DNA of 64,000 nucleotides from Luzula sylvatica (lineage: Eukaryota > Streptophyta > Magnoliopsida > Poales > Juncaceae). A model generated the notes under the pieces. The model saw only the letters and a program-made list of their open reading frames with translations, was not told where the DNA came from and did no database searches. Positions within the stretch are counted from its first letter, which is position 1. The number at the start of each line of letters is the position of its first letter. Positions 59,458-64,000 of the stretch are shown here, piece by piece. Location: NCBI GenBank assembly GCA_946800325.1, contig OX326961.1, positions 8,596,655 to 8,660,654 of the forward strand, written 5' to 3'. The position numbers were made by a program, and so were the translations under genes.

Positions 59458-59706
59458 TTGGAAGAAATTTCAGAAAATAAGGAGGGGGAAAATGCAAATT
59501 CTTACTCTGACAGGCTTTTGCTTTCTGAATATTTAAATTTGTGCTCGTCTGAAATAACACAACCATCAAAAGAAACTGAGATTCTAATCGAAACTGCAGT
59601 AGAGGAAAATGTCGAAACTACCCCTGATATGATTAAATGCGAAGAAAATAAAGAAATTCGGAATTCGAGACCGATTCAAGTTCGAGCGATTCTGATTGAG
59701 TTATGA
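59458..59706 (+). pseudogene. Unidentified captured exon, acidic product
   Basis: An acceptor-like gtaatgacag ends at about 59453 and the frame runs to a stop at 59704-59706. The product is acidic and serine/glutamate-rich (DLEEISENKEGENANSYSD at its start, AVEENVETTPDMIKCEENKE later). The composition is less AT-biased than the noise around it, which supports real coding ancestry. No family recognised. It lies inside a MULE, so it is probably the last exon of a captured host gene. Confidence 0.4.
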
Positions 59707-60156
59707 AATAGTGTGTGGTTCCTTGAGTGGTACTGGTTTTGAACCAGAAATGTTAATTTGTAATTTTGTACTTATTTTGGACATTTTCGAACATAATTAA
59801 AAAAAATTGTTACTTTCAGATCTCCTTGAGTGGTACTGGTTCCATTTCCAGTATGATCAAAACTGGTACCACCCTAAAAAATATGATTATCACAACACGA
59901 TTTTAGAGTAACGAACAATGAAATACGATAATATGATTATCACAACATGATTTAACATATAAATAATATCTTTGCATCCTCTTCCGAATTTATCTAAACA
60001 AGTCCAAATAAAAAAAAAATAACGAACAAAATACCCTACCACAAATCGGCCTCGGCCATATCCCAAAATAAAAATTACAAAAAAAATAAAACTTTCGATT
60101 TTAAAACAAGCAATTCATCAACACGTGTTTACGGAGCAGGTTCGCGGGTCGTGATT

Positions 60157-60425
60157 TCAATATCCCCCCTCTTCGGCCGAATTACTCTCTCCTACTAATC
60201 TCTGCTCCAATGCCTTCTCTCCTCTCTCTCTGCAAATCATTTCCAAAATAAAATTAAAATCACAATTCACATGATTTCGAATATCACACAAAATTCTCTT
60301 ACCTTCTTCTAGAAGACTTGGAAGGATCCGAAACGGTAATAGCCTGGTGACCGGCCCTGGATCTCGCACCCAATATCTTATCTTGTCAAACGTATTCGCT
60401 ATCGGATCCACGGGTCTACATCCCC
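60157..60425 (-). pseudogene. Unidentified captured exon (minus strand)
   Basis: The minus-strand frame reads DPIANTFDKIRYWVRDPGP, then TRLLPFRILPSLLE, and reaches a donor-like gaag|gtaaga near 60302. Upstream it enters a C-rich repeat. Beyond the donor the frame continues but with intron-like composition. Unknown protein; likely a captured exon, opposite in strand to 59458. Confidence 0.35.
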
Positions 60426-60760
60426 CCCCCCCCCCATGCCCCTGGCCCTGACCCAACCCCCCCTCCCCCTCCCCCGACGTCCCTGGCCCTGACCCAACAC
60501 CCCTCCCCCCCCGCCCCTGGCCCTGGCAACCCACCAATTTGCCAATTTGCCAAATTCATCCCCAATTTCAGCACCAATTTGCGAAATTCATCTCCAATTT
60601 GGCAAATTAATCCCCAATTTGGCCCTGACCCACCAATTTACCAAAATTAATCCCCAATTTGACAAGAACCATCCATATCTATCCCTAATTAATCCCCAAT
60701 TTTCCAAATTCAGCACCAATTTGCTAAAATTAAAGCTCCCTGAATCAAAAGAGAGAGACA
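60421..60760. repeat. C-rich and 'ccaatttgccaaattcatcc' tandem repeats
   Basis: Three variants of 'cccctggccctgacccaac' in poly-C context (60421-60535), followed by an AT/C array of 'ccaatttgc-aaattcatccc' units (60535-60730). Open frames here follow from the repeats. Confidence 0.85.
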
Positions 60761-61020
60761 GAGAGAGAGAAATCAACAAAAATAAAGCACCAATTAGGAT
60801 TTAGTAAGAATTAGGGTTGAATCGAAAGCACCAAAAATCAAACGAGAGAGAGAAAGAGAGCACCTTGACGACGGTGTCGAGAGATAGCAACCGGAGCGAA
60901 GAGAGAAAGAGAGCGTCGCGAGAGAGGGCAGTGAACTTCAATGGTAGAGAAAGAGAGCGTCGCGAGAGAGAAAGAGAGATCGTCGCAGAGAGAGAGAGAG
61001 AGAGAGACGGGGTGAGAGAG
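60750..61020 (+). repeat. GA-rich low-complexity region
   Basis: Runs of GAGAGA with two copies of 'gaaagagagcgtcgcgagag' (60904 and 60951), leading into the right TIR of the MULE. Confidence 0.85.
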
Positions 61021-61715
61021 GGAGGTTAATGGGTATATAATGGGTTTGGGTTAAATAATGGGTATAATGGGTTTGGATTAATATAATGGGTTTGGGTTAA
61101 ATAATGGGTATAATGGGTTTGGATTAATATAATGGGTTTGGGTTAAATAATGGATCAATTTAATGGGTTTGGGTATAATTTCATTGAATAATTTTATATT
61201 CAAAATTTTGCCATGTCATCTAAAAGAATTGTTAAAAATTGCCAACTCACACTGCCACATCATCACTTAACTGCTGATTGGGCAGTTAACTGATGGAAGG
61301 GGCAAAAATGAGCAAAATCGAGAATTCAGGGGGTAAAATGAACAAAATTAAAGTTTGGGGGGCAACTTGCACTTTTTGGTACAGTTTAGGAGGCAAAAGT
61401 GAGTTTTTTTCTAAATTATATGGGATACTTGTAGGATATTTCTAAATTAGTTATAAGATAATTCTAGAATAAATTTAGAATATTTTTATGATATTTGTAT
61501 TGTTGTGTTGATTTTATTTATTTTCATGATATTTAAATTCAAAATATTATTTAATTTATTATTTATTTATTTATTATATACAATACAAATATATTAAAAT
61601 AATAATTATATAGCCGTATCCGTATCCGTGATTTTTTGAAAATTGCCGTATCGCCGTATCCGTATCGTATCGGATACGATACCCGTATTCATATCCGTGC
61701 AACATAGGTGTTTGG

Positions 61716-63381
61716 TGACATAAAATATATTTTGAAATATTTGGAGTCCCTCAACCGTTTTCATAATCCATAATTTTTTTCTTTATCAATATGAATTCGG
61801 AACACCATATTTCCAAATTTGGAGCTCATCAACTAATCACTAATTTTTAACTCAAATTTGTGATTAAATATAGGATATAAATGCTATTATCAAAGTTAAT
61901 CATTGCAACAATATATTACTTTAGACAAATTTGTCGCAATTTGGGATGGGATTGGAATTCGATATAGATGCACCCGTTGTGCAATATATTTTCATCAAAC
62001 CAAAATATATGGTATTGTGTAATATTATGCGATATTTTGTCCATCAAATTCAACAACTAATATTTCAACATTTTGTCATTTATTAGTCTTATCGAGTGAT
62101 AGACTATTTCATAATTATTTCCTAAATTATTCAGACTATATCCCAATCAATATACATGTAACACATATTCTTATTGATGTTACAACCCAAAATTCATGTC
62201 ACAACGAACTTCTCTTCAAATTGATATTTTTGTTTATTTTGCAAATTTTCAATATTGTAACATTCAAGTAATTGCACAGACAAAATATTATCTCAATCGC
62301 AACATCAATAATCGCAACACCAATTCACATCTTATTTTCTCTTACATATCAATATATCCCAATATGAACTTGTCTCAAAATTCAAATCTCAATATGAATT
62401 CGGACTCCAAATTGACATTTTCATGTGTTACATAGCTCAAATGTTCTTTTGCAACACTTTGGTTTCTTAACATAGAGTACTCACAATCGCGATAATACTA
62501 AAATTGACTTTCAAATTGACTTTCGATATTACTAAAATTGAGATACGAATTTACAAACTAATAAATTGACAAAACCGACTAATCGTTAGTCGATGGTCCG
62601 CCATCTCGATAATCTCTTGATTTTTTGTGTTTGGTGGTTTTCCGCCAAACCGACTAATTGTTACAAGTCATTAATGTAATTATATTTATTTTTATATATT
62701 GTTTTACATAATTATTTTTATAATTTTAAGTTAGAGAAAATTATTGAATATATGAAAATATGGAACTCAAAATAAAGATAAAATTCAAGTGAATATATAT
62801 TTTAATTTTTAAAAATTATATTATGAAAAATACTAATAATATTTGATTTATGTTTTATGATATTATATATTAATTTATTAATGTTAGATATTTAAATTCT
62901 TTATATTTTATTTGTATTCACAAACATATTGTGAAAAAATTCAAAATTAAATACAACTGGTTCAACGTGAACCTAACAAATAATATTTTGACATGTCATC
63001 AATGTAAGGTGATGTTGTCTTCTAAAATTGCTTATAACTATGTGTAAAATAAGTAATGCATAAATTTCTATAAATAAAACATAATCACACAAAATCAAAG
63101 ATTAATCTATGGTTTATATTTTGCCACATATCATAATCTAATGGTTTAAATAATTGCGATGATGTGGAACGATGAGATTACATAAAGATGGGTCTAAAAT
63201 AAGAAGGGTTTGTAAATTAGGAATATTCAAAAATTAATAATTATAAATTAATTGTTAATTGACAGAGGTAATTAGTGGATTAATTATGAATGATGATGTC
63301 ATCATGAAAGTGTGGGGGGATGTGCAGGTGTGTGTGTGTGTGTGGGGAGGGGGGGCATGGTAGAAAGCCTCTATAGTCTAT
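61716..63381. other. AT-rich intergenic DNA
   Basis: Short direct repeats such as 'attgactttc' (62502, 62513) and a (TG)n patch (63325-63345). A TAATTAAT-rich stretch at 63235-63300 resembles the core of the MITEs at 3045 and 5889. No gene is seen. Confidence 0.5.
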
Positions 63382-63389
63382 AGTATACA

Positions 63390-63948
63390 TAGGGATGTCA
63401 ATGGGCCGGGTAGAAACCCGAACCCGCGGGTACCCGACCCGAACGGGGCGGGTAATACCCGAAAAAAAATACCCGTGGGTCGGGTAATACCCGAAAAAAA
63501 ATACCCGCTCCGGGTTCGGGTACGGGAGGAATTTATTACCCGCGGGTATATCCGTTACCCGAACCCGAACCCGAACCCGAATCCGAAAAATACCCGAAAA
63601 TTACCCGAAAATATCCCATAATAAGAAAATTTTGGATGTTTTATGGATTAATTATTTGTAATATTCGAATTTTTGACGTATTTGTACAAGTTGTTTGTTT
63701 TATGTATTTAAAATTATTGATAATTTTACGTATTTGTATAATAATTTTTAATTTTTTAATTTTTTTAGATTATTTATTAATAATTTTCGAGTAACGGGTT
63801 CGGGTTCGGGTATACCCGTTATCCGCGGGTTCGGGTATGGATTTTTACCCGCGGGTATTTTGGGTTCGGGTTCGGGTAATACCCGAAATTTCGGGTTCGG
63901 GTATGGGGGAGGCTTACCCGAACCCGACCCGTCCCGTTGACATCCCTA
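63390..63948. mobile_element. hAT MITE, TAGGGATGTCAA termini, perfect TSD
   Basis: Left end tagggatgtcaatgggccgg and right end (reverse complement) tagggatgtcaacgggacgg. A perfect 8-bp TSD agtataca lies at 63382-63389 and 63949-63956. The arms are built of CGGGTA/TACCCG and CCCGAACCCG words and flank an AT-rich core, so the strand folds back. No coding capacity. Confidence 0.95.
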
Positions 63949-64000
63949 AGTATACACTATAACAAGTTTGGGCAACGGAGACATTTCAAAGGAAATATAG

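Larger units (their letters stand above)
58682..61411. mobile_element. Pack-MULE-like element nested in the hAT MITE
   Basis: Long TIRs of about 350 bp: gaaaaaaactcacttttgct at the left, its complement at the right, with matching gttaactg, cacatcatcactt and aatgggtttgggt regions farther in. A perfect 9-bp TSD taaattata lies at 58673-58681 and 61412-61420. No transposase. The internal 2 kb carries CT/GA microsatellites, a C-rich repeat and two exon-like pieces with splice signals, so it resembles a Pack-MULE. The cargo is not identified. Confidence 0.93.
58411..61707. mobile_element. hAT MITE (CTATGTT family) split by a MULE
   Basis: Left end ctatgttacgcggatac and right end atatccgtgcaacatag. 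A perfect 8-bp TSD gtgtttgg lies at 58403-58410 and 61708-61715. The arms are rich in GGATACG/CGTATCC as in 7473-7970. Without the nested MULE and one TSD it is about 0.56 kb. The host flanks themselves form a perfect 14-nt inverted pair (ctccaaatatttca / tgaaatatttggag), so the site may have been the loop of an older foldback. Confidence 0.94.

Noticed and set aside
60547..61029. ORFs of 85 and 70 codons
   Set aside because: Encoded by the ccaatttgcc tandem repeat and GA-rich low-complexity DNA.
1..64000. CRISPR arrays, bacterial operons, rRNA genes, plastid DNA
   Set aside because: No regularly spaced identical repeats with unique spacers, no Shine-Dalgarno-led gene clusters and no recognisable rRNA or plastid gene. 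The window is plant nuclear DNA.

Overview
The window is AT-rich nuclear DNA from a flowering plant, probably a eudicot. The evidence is spliceosomal gene fragments (ribosomal protein eL32, a p24-delta cargo receptor, a legumain-type vacuolar processing enzyme), a plant L1-type LINE, tRNA-derived SINEs, and many Mutator-like (MULE), hAT, Helitron and CACTA remnants. I find no intact, clearly functional host gene, tRNA or rRNA. The window reads as an intergenic repeat graveyard in which many element boundaries can be placed to the base from terminal inverted repeats (TIRs) and target-site duplications (TSDs).

Layout. 1-12.9 kb: AT-rich DNA with small foldback MITEs, a hAT MITE with a perfect 8-bp TSD (7473-7970), a dispersed repeat present three times, and two tRNA-derived SINEs. 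12.98-20.75 kb: a three-layer nest. A Pack-MULE carrying a p24-delta gene fragment (minus strand) was entered by a 5'-truncated L1-type LINE, whose reverse-transcriptase frame was then split by a second Pack-MULE (15164-17702, perfect 9-bp TSD) carrying an eL32 (RPL32) fragment. 21-24 kb: a solitary MULE terminus and two large AT-rich foldbacks. 24.2-29.3 kb: a 152-bp direct duplication brackets a 4.8-kb segment with promoter- and exon-like pieces, an extremely GC-rich 29-bp minisatellite and a CACTA terminus. 30.5-35 kb: a hAT-like MITE and degenerate MULE tandem repeats. 35-41.7 kb: exon-like fragments, a MULE with a perfect 9-bp TSD (35530-37941), a Helitron 3' end and a MITE flanked by TTAA. 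43.9-47 kb: a legumain/VPE first-exon fragment split by a hAT MITE, then a possible two-exon gene remnant with another hAT in its putative intron. 47.1-52.2 kb: a second member of the eL32 Pack-MULE family with different cargo, then a non-autonomous Helitron with both ends. 52.7-61.7 kb: a MULE MITE, a long hairpin, and two cases of a MULE nested inside a hAT foldback element, each layer with its own TSD. 63.39-63.95 kb: a hAT MITE with a perfect 8-bp TSD.

There is no operon-like cooperation here. The coherent theme is capture and shuffling of host gene pieces, with introns retained, by non-autonomous DNA transposons, and nested insertions that give a relative chronology. Names for gene fragments rest on motifs I recognise by eye; similarity searches were not available.
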